Part shown: positions 51,965-59,275 of the stretch, one piece after another | Position numbering within the stretch: the stretch's first letter is position 1 | Layout of the letters: each line of letters begins with the position of its first letter | Origin: Actinoplanes lutulentus | GTDB taxonomy: Bacteria; Actinomycetota; Actinomycetes; Mycobacteriales; Micromonosporaceae | Assembly (NCBI RefSeq): GCF_003259845.1 | Contig: NZ_QLMJ01000015.1 | Coordinates: forward strand, 62,001-126,000 | Reading direction: 5' to 3' | Length of the DNA stretch: 64,000 nucleotides | Notes under the pieces: generated by a model | The model's database searches: none | Seen by the model: the letters and a program-made list of their open reading frames with translations, nothing else | Told to the model about the DNA's origin: nothing | Made by a program: the position numbers and the translations under genes

Positions 51965-52093
51965 GTACGCGTAACCGGGCCCGGCCAACCGCACCAATCG
52001 CGCTCTCAAGAGTCCCCCGCGACCCGCCTGCCCACGTCCCGGCCGCAGCGCGCCTCTCGCGCCAACCGCTCCCTCACCGCCCCACCGTGTGCC

Positions 52094-52162
52094 GCGGTCT
52101 CGGCTTAACGCCACGGTCCCCGGCTGTCCAGGGTGGCGACCGCGGCGTTAAGCCGAGACCGC
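52094..52162. repeat. Long inverted repeat (19-bp perfect arms, extendable)
   Basis: GCGGTCTCGGCTTAACGCC (52094-52112) pairs perfectly with its complement at 52144-52162. After one mismatch the stem continues for five more pairs (CGGTC/GACCG), leaving a loop of about 19 nt. There is no T tract. It fits a REP-like extragenic palindrome or a binding site more than a terminator. Confidence 0.8.
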
Positions 52163-52585
52163 CCGCATCTCCTGGCCGCGCGGGGGCAACCGCCGGCCGG
52201 CCGGGGCGCTCCGAGGCGTTGTTCAGACGGATCTTGTGTGGTTCGGCCGTCCCGTCCACCACAAACTCACGAGTTTCGGCCGGCTGCCGTCGCGGCCTGG
52301 CGTTTGCGGGTAGTCCGCGGGCGCTGTGGTGACGCGCTGCCACCACGATGGTGGAGAGTTCCGGGTTTGTGGAGTCCTATGGGGGTCAGAGCACCCACCG
52401 AACTCCAAGATCGGGCCGCGCCCCTTGCCGAAGGATCACCCTCCGTGAGGATTCGGCGAGTCAGGCCGGCCGGCGGCCCGCAAGCCCCCGCGCAGAGTCC
52501 ACCCCCGTCACTGTCGCGACGAAGCAACCCACGAAATAGCCGCCGAGCAGCGAATGACGGGCCAGTGGGTGAAGCCGGGACGCGT

Positions 52586-52591
52586 TACGCT
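52586..52591 (+). promoter_or_regulatory. Putative leaderless -10 element
   Basis: TACGCT lies 6 nt before the ATG at 52598; no Shine-Dalgarno is visible. Confidence 0.45.
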
Positions 52592-52597
52592 GCCGCG

Positions 52598-53011
52598 ATG
52601 TCGGCACTCCAGTTCCGGACGCTGTTCCGCGGCTCCTCCGGGCAGATCGACGACGGCCCGCAGGGCGTGTTCCTGATCCGGGACGCCGCTACCTTCACCG
52701 CGTATTGGCGGATCCTGACCAGCGGCCACTGCACCGCCGCCGGTGAACCGCTGCTGATCCCGGAGCCGGCCGTCGACCTGAGCACCGAGGCCGTTGTGCT
52801 GGTGGCGATCGGCCGCCGCCCGACCACCGGATGCGCCGTGGGCATCGACCGCGTCCTGGTCGACACCGACACCCTGCTCGTCGAGGCGACCGAGACGGCG
52901 CCGGACGGGGGATTCGACATGGAGGTCGCCCCGGCACACCTGGTGGCGATCCGGTCGCAGGATGTGGCCACCGGCGCCGTGGTGCTCCGGCTGTCCGTGG
53001 TCACACAGTAA
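52598..53011 (+). CDS. PrcB-like (protease complex subunit) domain protein
   Basis: A 137-residue protein without signal peptide. The pattern GVFLIRDAATFTAYW, VDLSTEAVVLVAIGRRPTTGC, DRVLVDTDTLLVEATETAPD and a final VAPAHLVAI follows the PrcB_C domain, in which the GxxPTxGY-type turn is central. Family members include subunits of surface protease complexes, but no protease is adjacent, so the role is open. Its stop codon lies in the first copy of a tandem repeat. Confidence 0.7.
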   Translation: MSALQFRTLFRGSSGQIDDGPQGVFLIRDAATFTAYWRILTSGHCTAAGEPLLIPEPAVDLSTEAVVLVAIGRRPTTGCAVGIDRVLVDTDTLLVEATETAPDGGFDMEVAPAHLVAIRSQDVATGAVVLRLSVVTQ

Positions 53012-53062
53012 AAGCCGGCTCACACAGTAAAAAGCCGGGCTCACACAGTAAAAAAGCCGGGC
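53001..53062. repeat. Three tandem copies of a gene-end/terminator segment
   Basis: TCACACAGTAAAAGCCGGC (53001), TCACACAGTAAAAAGCCGGGC (53020) and a third copy at 53041 differ mainly in A-tract length (4, 5, 6). The first contains the stop codon of the gene at 52598; the third forms the tail of the ohr terminator. Confidence 0.85.
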
Positions 53063-53094
53063 CGCGTCCTCAAGCACAAAGGACACGACCCGGC
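53050..53094 (-). terminator. Rho-independent terminator of the ohr gene
   Basis: On the minus strand a 15-bp stem (53094-53080 with 53070-53056, two G-U pairs) with a 9-nt loop is followed by TTTTTT. It ends the ohr transcript. The G-U asymmetry shows it works leftward. Confidence 0.85.
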
Positions 53095-53100
53095 AAAGGC

Positions 53101-53520
53101 TCAGGCGAGGTTGAGCACGACCTCGACGTTGCCACGGGTGGCGTTGGAGTACGGGCACAGCTGGTGAGCCGCGTCCAGGACCCCACGCGCGGTGGTCTCG
53201 TCCAGGCCGGGCAGCTCGGCCTCGATGACCACGTTCAGGCCGAAGCCGCCGGTGGGCAGCTGGCCGATGCCGACGTCCACGGTGATCGCGGTGTCCACCA
53301 GGGTGATCTTCTGGGTGCTGGCGACCCGCTTGAGCGCGCTGTGGAAACAGGCCGCGTAACCGGCGGCGAACAGCTGCTCGGGGTTGGTCAGGGCGCCGCC
53401 GGGGCCGCCCATCTCCTTGGGGATGGCGAGGTCGAAGTCGAGAACGCCGTCGCTGGAGCGGACGTGACCGTTACGTCCGTCGCCGGAGGCGGTGGCCGAG
53501 GCGGTGTAGATGGCGCTCAT
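53101..53520 (-). CDS. ohr: Organic hydroperoxide resistance protein
   Basis: A 139-residue Ohr/OsmC-fold peroxidase that reduces organic and lipid hydroperoxides with a pair of cysteines, C58 (AAGYAACFHSAL) and C122 (LCPYSNATRGN); R17/E48-type polar residues are also present (NPEQLFAAGY). It overlaps ohrR by 4 bp and ends in its own terminator. Expression should rise when OhrR is oxidised. Confidence 0.95.
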   Translation of the reverse strand: MSAIYTASATASGDGRNGHVRSSDGVLDFDLAIPKEMGGPGGALTNPEQLFAAGYAACFHSALKRVASTQKITLVDTAITVDVGIGQLPTGGFGLNVVIEAELPGLDETTARGVLDAAHQLCPYSNATRGNVEVVLNLA

Positions 53521-53951
53521 GCGAGGTCCTTTCGAGGGGTTCGTGCCTTGTGGAGCAGCGCGTGCAGCTGGGTGAGCTCGTCGAGGTCGAGCCCGGTGCC
53601 GCAGACGAGCTGCTGGGTGAGGTCGCCGATCTGGGTCTCCAGGGCGGCGCCGTCGTCGGTGGTGTGCACGATCACGACGCGTTCGTCGTCGGCGGACCGG
53701 GTCCGCTCGACGAAGCCGAGCGTGGCAAGGCGTTTGAGCAGCGGCGACAACGTGCCGCTGTCCAGGGCCAGGACGTGGCCGAGGTCGCGCACGGTGGTCG
53801 GGCCGTCGTGCCAGAGCACGCGCAGCACCAGGTATTGCGGGTAGGTCAGGTGGTGCGGTTCGAGCAGCGGCCGGTAGAGCGCGGTCATGCCGCGGCTGGC
53901 CGCGTAGAGCTGGAAGCAGATCATGTCGTCCAGGGCCGTGCTCGCTTTCAT
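53517..53951 (-). CDS. ohrR: OhrR-type MarR family peroxide sensor
   Basis: A 144-residue MarR repressor. The redox-sensing Cys is C12 in LDDMICFQLYAASR, the OhrR hallmark. The winged HTH has TYPQYLVLRVLWHDGPTTV, LDSGTLSPLLKRLATLGFV and DDERVVIVHTT. A second cysteine near residue 121 (QQLVCGTGL) could form the disulfide used by two-Cys OhrR proteins. It precedes and overlaps ohr, and a 12-bp palindrome upstream is the likely operator. Confidence 0.93.
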   Translation of the reverse strand: MKASTALDDMICFQLYAASRGMTALYRPLLEPHHLTYPQYLVLRVLWHDGPTTVRDLGHVLALDSGTLSPLLKRLATLGFVERTRSADDERVVIVHTTDDGAALETQIGDLTQQLVCGTGLDLDELTQLHALLHKARTPRKDLA

Positions 53952-53976
53952 GGTCGGAACAGTAGTGCCCAATTCA

Positions 53977-53988
53977 GTTGTGCACAAC
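53977..53988. promoter_or_regulatory. Probable OhrR operator
   Basis: GTTGTGCACAAC is a perfect 12-bp palindrome 26 bp before the ohrR ATG and 29 bp before the divergent GNAT gene. It is the only symmetric site in the gap. Confidence 0.6.
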
Positions 53989-54016
53989 CGAACCGTGTCG
54001 TGGATAACATGCCGGA

Positions 54017-54532
54017 ATGCGCTTTGTGAAGCTCTCCCCCGCCGCCCTGCAGGCGCTCATCGCCGGGGATCTCGACGCCGCGAGTGCCGAGGCCGGGTTC
54101 CGGCTGAGCCAGTACCTGGCCGACGAACGCTGGCTCTGGGAGATCCGTCTCGCCGACATCGAGAAGAACCCGGAGAACGCCGAGTGGATCGCCCGCGCGG
54201 CCGTCGCGCAGGAAACGGACGGCGAGATCGTCGTCGGGCACGGCGGTTTCCACGGCCCACCGGACGAGGACGGTGTGGTCGAGGTCGCCTATTCGGTCGA
54301 CCCCGCGTACCGGCGCCGCGGCCACGCCCGCGCGATGCTCACCGAGCTGCTGGCCCGGGTCGACGCCGACGAGAGGGTCAGCGGGGTACGCGCCAGCATC
54401 CGCCCGGACAACGCCGGCTCGAAGGCCACCATCGCCGGCTTCGGCTTCTTCAAGATCGGCGAGCAGTGGGACCCGGAGGACGGCCTGGAGGACGTCTACC
54501 TGCGGTCGAAGCGGACCACCAGCGGCCGGTGA
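54017..54532 (+). CDS. GNAT family N-acetyltransferase
   Basis: A 171-residue acetyltransferase. The acetyl-CoA loop is DPAYRRRGHARAMLTEL (R/Q-x-x-G-x-A/G form), with VVGHGGFHGPPDEDGVVEVAY before it and VRASIRPDNAGSKATIAGFGF after. The substrate is not known. It is divergent from ohrR and may be co-regulated through the shared palindrome. The 3' end overlaps a convergent gene by 37 bp. Confidence 0.88.
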   Translation: MRFVKLSPAALQALIAGDLDAASAEAGFRLSQYLADERWLWEIRLADIEKNPENAEWIARAAVAQETDGEIVVGHGGFHGPPDEDGVVEVAYSVDPAYRRRGHARAMLTELLARVDADERVSGVRASIRPDNAGSKATIAGFGFFKIGEQWDPEDGLEDVYLRSKRTTSGR

Positions 54533-55272
54533 TCACTGACCGGCCCGGCCGGCGTCCGGACCTGCACGACCCGGCCCAGCGCCGCCGCACCCCGCGGATC
54601 GACCAGGACGTGATCGAGCTGGGTCTGCGGTGACGGGCTGGGGAACGTCGCCGCCCGGGCCAGGGGCTTCCAGCCGGTGAACGCCCGGGCCGGCCCGGCC
54701 GGCATGTTCAGGTCACCGAGCAGCACCCGCGGCGCGGGCAGGGCGCGTAACGCGCGCACTGCCGCGCGCAGCTGCCGCACATTCCACCCCGGTACGAACG
54801 ACAGGTGCGTCGTGGCGACCGTCACCGGCCCGTCCGGCGTCTCCACGACGGCCGCGAGCAGCACCCGCGGCTCGTCACGCAGCAGCAGCAACCCGCCGCC
54901 GGGCACGTACACCGGTGAGCGCATCGGCGCCGCCGGCAACCCGGTGATCTGCCACCGCGACACCGGATAGCGGCTGACCAGCGCAATCCCGTACTGCGGG
55001 TGCGCGATGTCCGCGCCGGAATGCCACGGCTCCCAGGTCTGCCCGGGCGTGCCGACCACCGCCGCGGCGAACCGGTGATGCGTCGCGCCCATCGCCGACG
55101 CGGCCAGGGCGGTCAGGTCGAGGCTGCCGCTGCGCGGCTGCGCCCGGTCCACCTCCTGCAGGCCCAGCACGTCGGCGTCCAGGTCGGCGACGGCAGCGCT
55201 GATCCGGTCGGCGTGTACGGTGCCGTCGGACAAAGATCTGCCGTGCAACAGGTTGAAGGTGGCCAGACGCAC
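54496..55272 (-). CDS. Endonuclease/exonuclease/phosphatase family hydrolase
   Basis: A 258-residue metal-dependent hydrolase of the EEP fold: ATFNLLHGRS (N), GLQEVDRAQPRSG (E), TTHLSFVPG, LLGDLNMPAG (DxN) and VSDHRPLVV (SDH). The GTG at 55272 is preferred because TAGGGT lies 7 nt upstream, fitting a leaderless start, and the strand it opens is the fold's first. It probably hydrolyses a phosphodiester; target unknown. Confidence 0.87.
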   Translation of the reverse strand: MRLATFNLLHGRSLSDGTVHADRISAAVADLDADVLGLQEVDRAQPRSGSLDLTALAASAMGATHHRFAAAVVGTPGQTWEPWHSGADIAHPQYGIALVSRYPVSRWQITGLPAAPMRSPVYVPGGGLLLLRDEPRVLLAAVVETPDGPVTVATTHLSFVPGWNVRQLRAAVRALRALPAPRVLLGDLNMPAGPARAFTGWKPLARAATFPSPSPQTQLDHVLVDPRGAAALGRVVQVRTPAGPVSDHRPLVVRFDRR

Positions 55273-55279
55273 GGGGTCG

Positions 55280-55285
55280 ACCCTA
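55280..55285 (-). promoter_or_regulatory. Putative leaderless -10 element
   Basis: TAGGGT on the minus strand, 7 nt before GTG 55272. The same hexamer precedes the SDR gene at 13135 at 6 nt. Confidence 0.45.
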
Positions 55286-55303
55286 ACCAACCGGGGGAAG
55301 CGG

Positions 55304-55393
55304 ATGTTCACCAAGGCGCTCTGTTGCAGCGCGATGATCTTCGTGGTCGGTGCGTGGCTCGGCATCTGGCTGCAGCGGGCCCGCCGCAAGTGA
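55304..55393 (+). CDS. 29-residue membrane peptide coupled to the TauE/SafE gene
   Basis: A 90-nt ORF with GGGGAAG 5 nt before its ATG. It reads MFTKALCCSAMIFVV, then GAWLGIWLQRARRK: one membrane segment with two adjacent cysteines and a basic inside end. Its TGA overlaps the GTG of the transporter gene (GTGA). Single-span peptides of this kind often modulate a neighbouring transporter; that is inference. Confidence 0.55.
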   Translation: MFTKALCCSAMIFVVGAWLGIWLQRARRK

Positions 55394-56154
55394 TCGTCAC
55401 GCTGCTGATCGCCGCCGCCGCGGCCGGCTGGGTCGACGCGGTCGTCGGCGGTGGCGGGCTCCTGCTGCTGCCCGCCCTGCTCGTCGCCGCCCCGCAACTG
55501 CCCCTGGCGACCGCGCTGGGCACGAACAAGCTCGCCGCGATCTGCGGCACCAGCACCGCCGCGGTCACCTACGCCCGCCAGACGAAGATCGACTGGGTGG
55601 TGGCCGGCCCGGCGGCCGCACTCGCCCTGATCTGCGCCGGCTGCGGCGCCGCCCTGGCCGGGGCGATCCCCGCGAGCGCGTACCGTCCGGTGGTGTTGAT
55701 CGTGCTCGTGGCTGTTGCCGTGTTCGTGACGGTGCGCCCGCAGATGGGCTTGCACGAGGACGCCACCAAACGCACCCGGATCCGGCGAGGGCTCGCGGTC
55801 GCGGTCGCCGGTGGGGGCATCGCCGCCTACGACGGGCTGATCGGGCCCGGCACCGGCACGTTCCTGGTGCTCGCGTTCACCACGCTGATCGGCGCCGACT
55901 TCGTGCACGGCTCCGCGATGGCGAAGATCGTCAACACGGCCACGAACCTCGGCGCGCTTGTCGTTTTCGCGTACAACGGGCATGTGGCCTGGCTGCTCGG
56001 CGCCGGGATGGCCGTCGCGAACATCGCCGGCGCGGTGCTCGGCGCGCGGATGGCGCTGCGCCGCGGCGCAGGCTTCGTCAGGATCATTCTGCTGACCGTG
56101 GTGCTGGCCCTGATCGTCAAGCTCGGCTGGGACCAGTACAGACTCATGGCATGA
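55390..56154 (+). CDS. TauE/SafE family sulfite/organosulfonate exporter
   Basis: A 254-residue membrane protein with seven or eight segments and the two family repeats: GWVDAVVGGGGLLLLPALL, then GTNKLAAICGTSTAAVTYAR, and GLIGPGTGTFLVLAFTTLIG, then GSAMAKIVNTATNLGALVVF. Family members move sulfite, sulfoacetate or related anions. It starts at GTG 55390, coupled to a 29-residue membrane peptide, and is followed by an overlapping UPF0303 gene (4 bp). Confidence 0.92.
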   Translation: MIVTLLIAAAAAGWVDAVVGGGGLLLLPALLVAAPQLPLATALGTNKLAAICGTSTAAVTYARQTKIDWVVAGPAAALALICAGCGAALAGAIPASAYRPVVLIVLVAVAVFVTVRPQMGLHEDATKRTRIRRGLAVAVAGGGIAAYDGLIGPGTGTFLVLAFTTLIGADFVHGSAMAKIVNTATNLGALVVFAYNGHVAWLLGAGMAVANIAGAVLGARMALRRGAGFVRIILLTVVLALIVKLGWDQYRLMA

Positions 56155-56633
56155 CCGACGACCTCACCACCCTGATCGCCCAGATCGAGGAGCAGGAACA
56201 GCGCCTCGTCTTCCCCCGCTTCGACGCAGGCGACGCGTGGGCGCTGGGCTGCCTGCTGGTCAACCTCGCCACCGAACGCAACCTGGCGGTCGCCGTCGAC
56301 ATCCGCCACGGCCAGCAGCAGCTGTTCCACGCGGGCCTGCCCGGCGCCACCGCCGACAACGACGCCTGGATCGAGCGCAAGGTCCGCGTCGTCTACCGCT
56401 TCGGCGCGTCCAGCTTCCTGGTAGGCCGCCGCCTGGCCGCCAAAGGCCAGACCCTGGGGGTCGATCTCGGCGTCGATCCTGCGCTTTTCGCCGCTCACGG
56501 CGGCGCTTTCCCGGTACGCGTAACCGGCGCTGGCATCATCGGCGTAGTGACCGTTTCGGGGCTACCGCAGGCCGACGACCACGCGTTGGTCGTCGAGGCC
56601 ATCGAGTCCCTGCTGCTGACTCCGCCGCAGTGA
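56151..56633 (+). CDS. UPF0303/HbpS-like heme-degrading domain protein
   Basis: A 160-residue protein. RFDAGDAWALGCLLVNLA, VAVDIRHGQQQLFHAGLPG, NDAWIERKVRVVYRFGASSFLVG and ITVSGL-like GVVTVSGLPQADDHALVVEA define the family, related to the heme-sensing HbpS of Streptomyces. No signal peptide, so it is cytosolic. Coupled by 4 bp to the TauE/SafE gene; the functional link is not clear. Confidence 0.85.
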   Translation: MTDDLTTLIAQIEEQEQRLVFPRFDAGDAWALGCLLVNLATERNLAVAVDIRHGQQQLFHAGLPGATADNDAWIERKVRVVYRFGASSFLVGRRLAAKGQTLGVDLGVDPALFAAHGGAFPVRVTGAGIIGVVTVSGLPQADDHALVVEAIESLLLTPPQ

Positions 56634-56687
56634 TCGATTGATGGCGCCGCCCGCTGAATCTGCCGTCGGCAGATGTTGTCGCGATAA

Positions 56688-56711
56688 CCGAGCCTGTTCG
56701 GGCAGGCTCGG
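56688..56711. promoter_or_regulatory. Hairpin or operator directly before the epimerase start
   Basis: CCGAGCCTG and CAGGCTCGG form a perfect 9-bp stem with loop TTCGGG, ending 3 nt before ATG 56715. In an mRNA it would mask the start; as DNA it would be an operator. GCGATAAC just before it may be a -10, in which case the hairpin is transcribed. Confidence 0.5.
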
Positions 56712-56714
56712 CGC

Positions 56715-57683
56715 ATGCGGATTCTCATCCTGGGCGGCAGCGGTTTCGTAGGACGGGCGGTCGCCACCGAGGCGATCGCCCACGGCCACGACGTGACAGT
56801 CTTCAACCGAGGCCTGCGTGACCCGGTGGCGGGCGCCCACCTGCTGACCGGCGATCGCACCACTCCGGAGGGCCTGTCAGCACTGACCGGCGGCTCCTGG
56901 GACGCGGTGGTCGACACGTGGTCCGCAGACGCCGAAGTGGTGGCCGCAGCAGCCGAAGTCCTGGCGGGGCATGCCGCCCACTACACCTACATCTCCAGCC
57001 GCTCGGTCTACCACTTCGACGAGACCGAGCCGGCGCCCATCGCCGAGGACGCCCCGCTCTGCGCCCTCGACGACCCCGGCTACGCGGGCGACAAACTCCG
57101 TGGCGAGATTGCCGCCGAACGCTTCGGCGGGCCGCTGCTGCTGGCCCGCGCCGGCCTGATCCTCGGCCCGCACGAAGACATCGGCCGCCTCCCGTGGTGG
57201 CTGCGCCGCCTCGAACGCGGCGGCCCCACCCTGGCACCCGGCCCCCGCGACCTCCCGCTGCAGTACGTCGACGCCCGCGACCTGGCGATCTTCGTCCTCG
57301 GCGCGGCCGCCGCCGGCCTGACCGGCCCCTACGACGTCGTCAGCGAACCCGGCCACACCACCATGGGCGAACTCCTCGACACCGCCAACGCGGTCACCGG
57401 CGGCCACGCCGACCTGCGCTGGACCGACCCGCAGACCATCCTGGACGCCGGCATCGCACCGTGGACCCAGCTGCCGATCTGGCTACCACCGGGCAACCTG
57501 CACGCGTTCCTGCACCAGGGCGACACGTCTCGCGCCCGAGCGGCCGGCCTGCGCTGCCGCCCGATCCAGGACACCGTCACCGACACCTGGACCTGGCTGT
57601 CGTCGCTACCGGGCGAGGCCCCGCAACGCGCCGACCGCCCGGTGGTGGGCCTGGACCCCGCCCTGGAACAGAAACTCCTCTGA
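56715..57683 (+). CDS. NAD-dependent epimerase/dehydratase family protein
   Basis: A 322-residue extended SDR with LILGGSGFVGRAV at the N-terminus, VDTWSADAE, YISSRSVYHFDE and an atypical active site (DDPGYAGDKLRGE with Y and K four apart). Actinobacterial proteins of this type reduce small carbonyls or sugar nucleotides; many are uncharacterised. The start is fixed by the motif at the very N-terminus. Confidence 0.85.
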   Translation: MRILILGGSGFVGRAVATEAIAHGHDVTVFNRGLRDPVAGAHLLTGDRTTPEGLSALTGGSWDAVVDTWSADAEVVAAAAEVLAGHAAHYTYISSRSVYHFDETEPAPIAEDAPLCALDDPGYAGDKLRGEIAAERFGGPLLLARAGLILGPHEDIGRLPWWLRRLERGGPTLAPGPRDLPLQYVDARDLAIFVLGAAAAGLTGPYDVVSEPGHTTMGELLDTANAVTGGHADLRWTDPQTILDAGIAPWTQLPIWLPPGNLHAFLHQGDTSRARAAGLRCRPIQDTVTDTWTWLSSLPGEAPQRADRPVVGLDPALEQKLL

Positions 57684-57716
57684 CCCCAACCTGATGCGGG
57701 CTAAACTCCTTTTACC

Positions 57717-57739
57717 GGTAGCAAACCGCACCTGCTACC
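57717..57739. promoter_or_regulatory. Inverted repeat upstream of the CGNR gene
   Basis: GGTAGC (57717-57722) and GCTACC (57734-57739) are inverted around 11 nt, in the short gap before the CGNR regulator at 57768. Likely operator or promoter element; weak but positioned well. Confidence 0.4.
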
Positions 57740-57767
57740 CCCTAAACACAGTTTGGTGGAAGCAGTA

Positions 57768-58379
57768 ATGGGGTTCCCCGCGCTCTACGGCGGCAACACA
57801 AGCCTGGATTTCGCCAACACCGTCGACGCCCGTGGCACCACACCCCACGAGGAACACCTGTTCGATTACGCCGATCTGGTGCGCTGGTCCGCGTACGCCG
57901 GCCTGCTCGACGAACCCGCGACCCGCCACCTGCTCACCCTCGCCGCCGCGCGGCCGCAGGCCGCGCAGGCGAGCTACACCGCCGCCCTCACCCTGCGCGA
58001 AGCGATCTTCCGCATCTTCGCGGGCCGCCACACCGGCACGCCGCCGGCTCCGGCGGACCTCGCCCTCATCCAGCAGGGGTACGCGGCCGCGCTCGCCACC
58101 GCCCGCCTCGAACACCGCGGCGACACCTTCGTCTGGAACCTGCCCGCCGACCACCTGCACCGAGCCTGGTGGCCCGCCGCGGTCTCCGCCGCCAAGCTGC
58201 TGACCACCGGCCCGCTGGATCGGATAAAGGTGTGCGCGTCCACCGACGGCTGCCAGGGCCTGTTCGTAGACACCAGCAAGAACAACAGCCGCCGCTGGTG
58301 CAGCATGGACGACTGCGGCACCACCGCCAAAATCCGCCGCCAAACCACCCGCCGCCGCACCACCAACCCGGTACCGTAG
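57768..58379 (+). CDS. Full-length CGNR zinc-finger regulator
   Basis: A 203-residue protein. The N-terminal ABATE-type region (GGNTSLDFANTVDARG, ADLVRWSAYAGLLDE, TLREAIFRIFAG) is followed by the C-terminal zinc finger with CASTDGCQGLFVDTSKNNSRRWCSMDDCGTTAK-type spacing (four Cys; CGTT replaces CGNR). Likely a ligand-binding DNA-binding protein. ATG 57768 has GGTGGAAG 5 nt upstream. Compare the shortened homologue at 16895. Confidence 0.85.
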   Translation: MGFPALYGGNTSLDFANTVDARGTTPHEEHLFDYADLVRWSAYAGLLDEPATRHLLTLAAARPQAAQASYTAALTLREAIFRIFAGRHTGTPPAPADLALIQQGYAAALATARLEHRGDTFVWNLPADHLHRAWWPAAVSAAKLLTTGPLDRIKVCASTDGCQGLFVDTSKNNSRRWCSMDDCGTTAKIRRQTTRRRTTNPVP

Positions 58380-58441
58380 TGCGTCGTCCAGCGGTCGCCA
58401 AAAGCGCTCTCACACGACCACAAGGACAAGCCGATTCCGAT

Positions 58442-58497
58442 CGGCTCGTGCTTACGGTCGCGCGAAACCGCTTCCACACGACCTCAAGCACGAGCCG
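58442..58497. repeat. 12-bp inverted repeat between convergent genes
   Basis: CGGCTCGTGCTT (58442-58453) and AAGCACGAGCCG (58486-58497) enclose 32 nt. The gap 58380-58558 also has a direct repeat CACACGACC (58412, 58477). It may work as a two-way terminator; no T tract is present. Confidence 0.55.
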
Positions 58498-58558
58498 GCC
58501 CGGGAGCGGCCACCCGCTCCGTGACGTCGGCACTACAGCTGGCACCGGGCAAGGGCTG

Positions 58559-59275
58559 TCAGGCGGGTGGGGACAGCAGCGTGGATACGGTGCGCAGATC
58601 GTCGCTGGTCAGCGCTCTCGCACTGTGTGGATTTCGGGTGCTGCCGGCGTGGTCGCAGACCCGGACCCCGGCCTCGTCGCGCCACCGGGCCGGCTGGGCG
58701 GCGACCAAACGCCCGGCGACCGTCGTGACATCGCCGGCCACCCCAACACAGCGCAGCGCCCGAGCCAGCACGGCCCGTGAAGTCAGCCCCACCGGCCCGG
58801 GCCGGTCAGAGAGCCCGGCCGGCTCCGCCGAGGAACTGTGCCCGGGCAGGTGAGCCTGCTCGGTGATCAGCAGTGAGCTGTCACCGAGCAGCGGAGCGAG
58901 CAGGAGCAACGTCCTGGCCCGGGTCAGCTCGTCCGGCTGCTGTGTGGCCACGGCCTGCAGCTCGGGCCACGACAGGCCCGGGCCGTCCGGTACGCCCTCG
59001 GCGACCCCGAGCGTGATGGTCCCGCCGCCGCCCGTGGACAGGAGATAGTCGACCTCTTCGTTGCGGTAGACGACCGACAGCCCGCCGCCGGCATCGAACA
59101 CCGGCCAGCCGGCCGTGTCGGTCAGCCGCAGGTAGGTGCCCCGGATCAGCCCGAGGCCGGCGCCGAACAGCGCCGCCAGCGCGTCGTCGAGCTCATCACC
59201 GAGAGACAGGCCCAGATGCACCGCCCAGAACGCGGGCCGGTCCAGCAGAGCGCGGGCGTCGAAGAAGGGTGTCAC
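58559..59275 (-). CDS. Hypothetical protein co-transcribed with a membrane protein
   Basis: About 238 residues from GTG 59275, which overlaps the end of the gene at 59272. It is soluble and mixed alpha/beta (ALLDRPAFWAVHLGLSLGDEL, YLRLTDTAGWPVFDAGGGLSV, EVDYLLSTGGGGTITLGV, RTLLLLAPLLGDSSLLI). It has the feel of a small immunity-like or SUKH-unrelated protein but no family is recognised. Confidence 0.65.
   Translation of the reverse strand: MTPFFDARALLDRPAFWAVHLGLSLGDELDDALAALFGAGLGLIRGTYLRLTDTAGWPVFDAGGGLSVVYRNEEVDYLLSTGGGGTITLGVAEGVPDGPGLSWPELQAVATQQPDELTRARTLLLLAPLLGDSSLLITEQAHLPGHSSSAEPAGLSDRPGPVGLTSRAVLARALRCVGVAGDVTTVAGRLVAAQPARWRDEAGVRVCDHAGSTRNPHSARALTSDDLRTVSTLLSPPA

Larger units (their letters stand above)
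51965..52597. other. 633-bp intergenic region with no supported gene
   Basis: Holds the long hairpin at 52094-52162 and little else. Frames on both strands here are Pro/Arg-rich and are broken differently on each strand, as expected for non-coding high-GC DNA. GTGGTGACGC... and ...GATGGTGGAGAG near 52325-52355 show minor self-similarity only. Confidence 0.6.
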
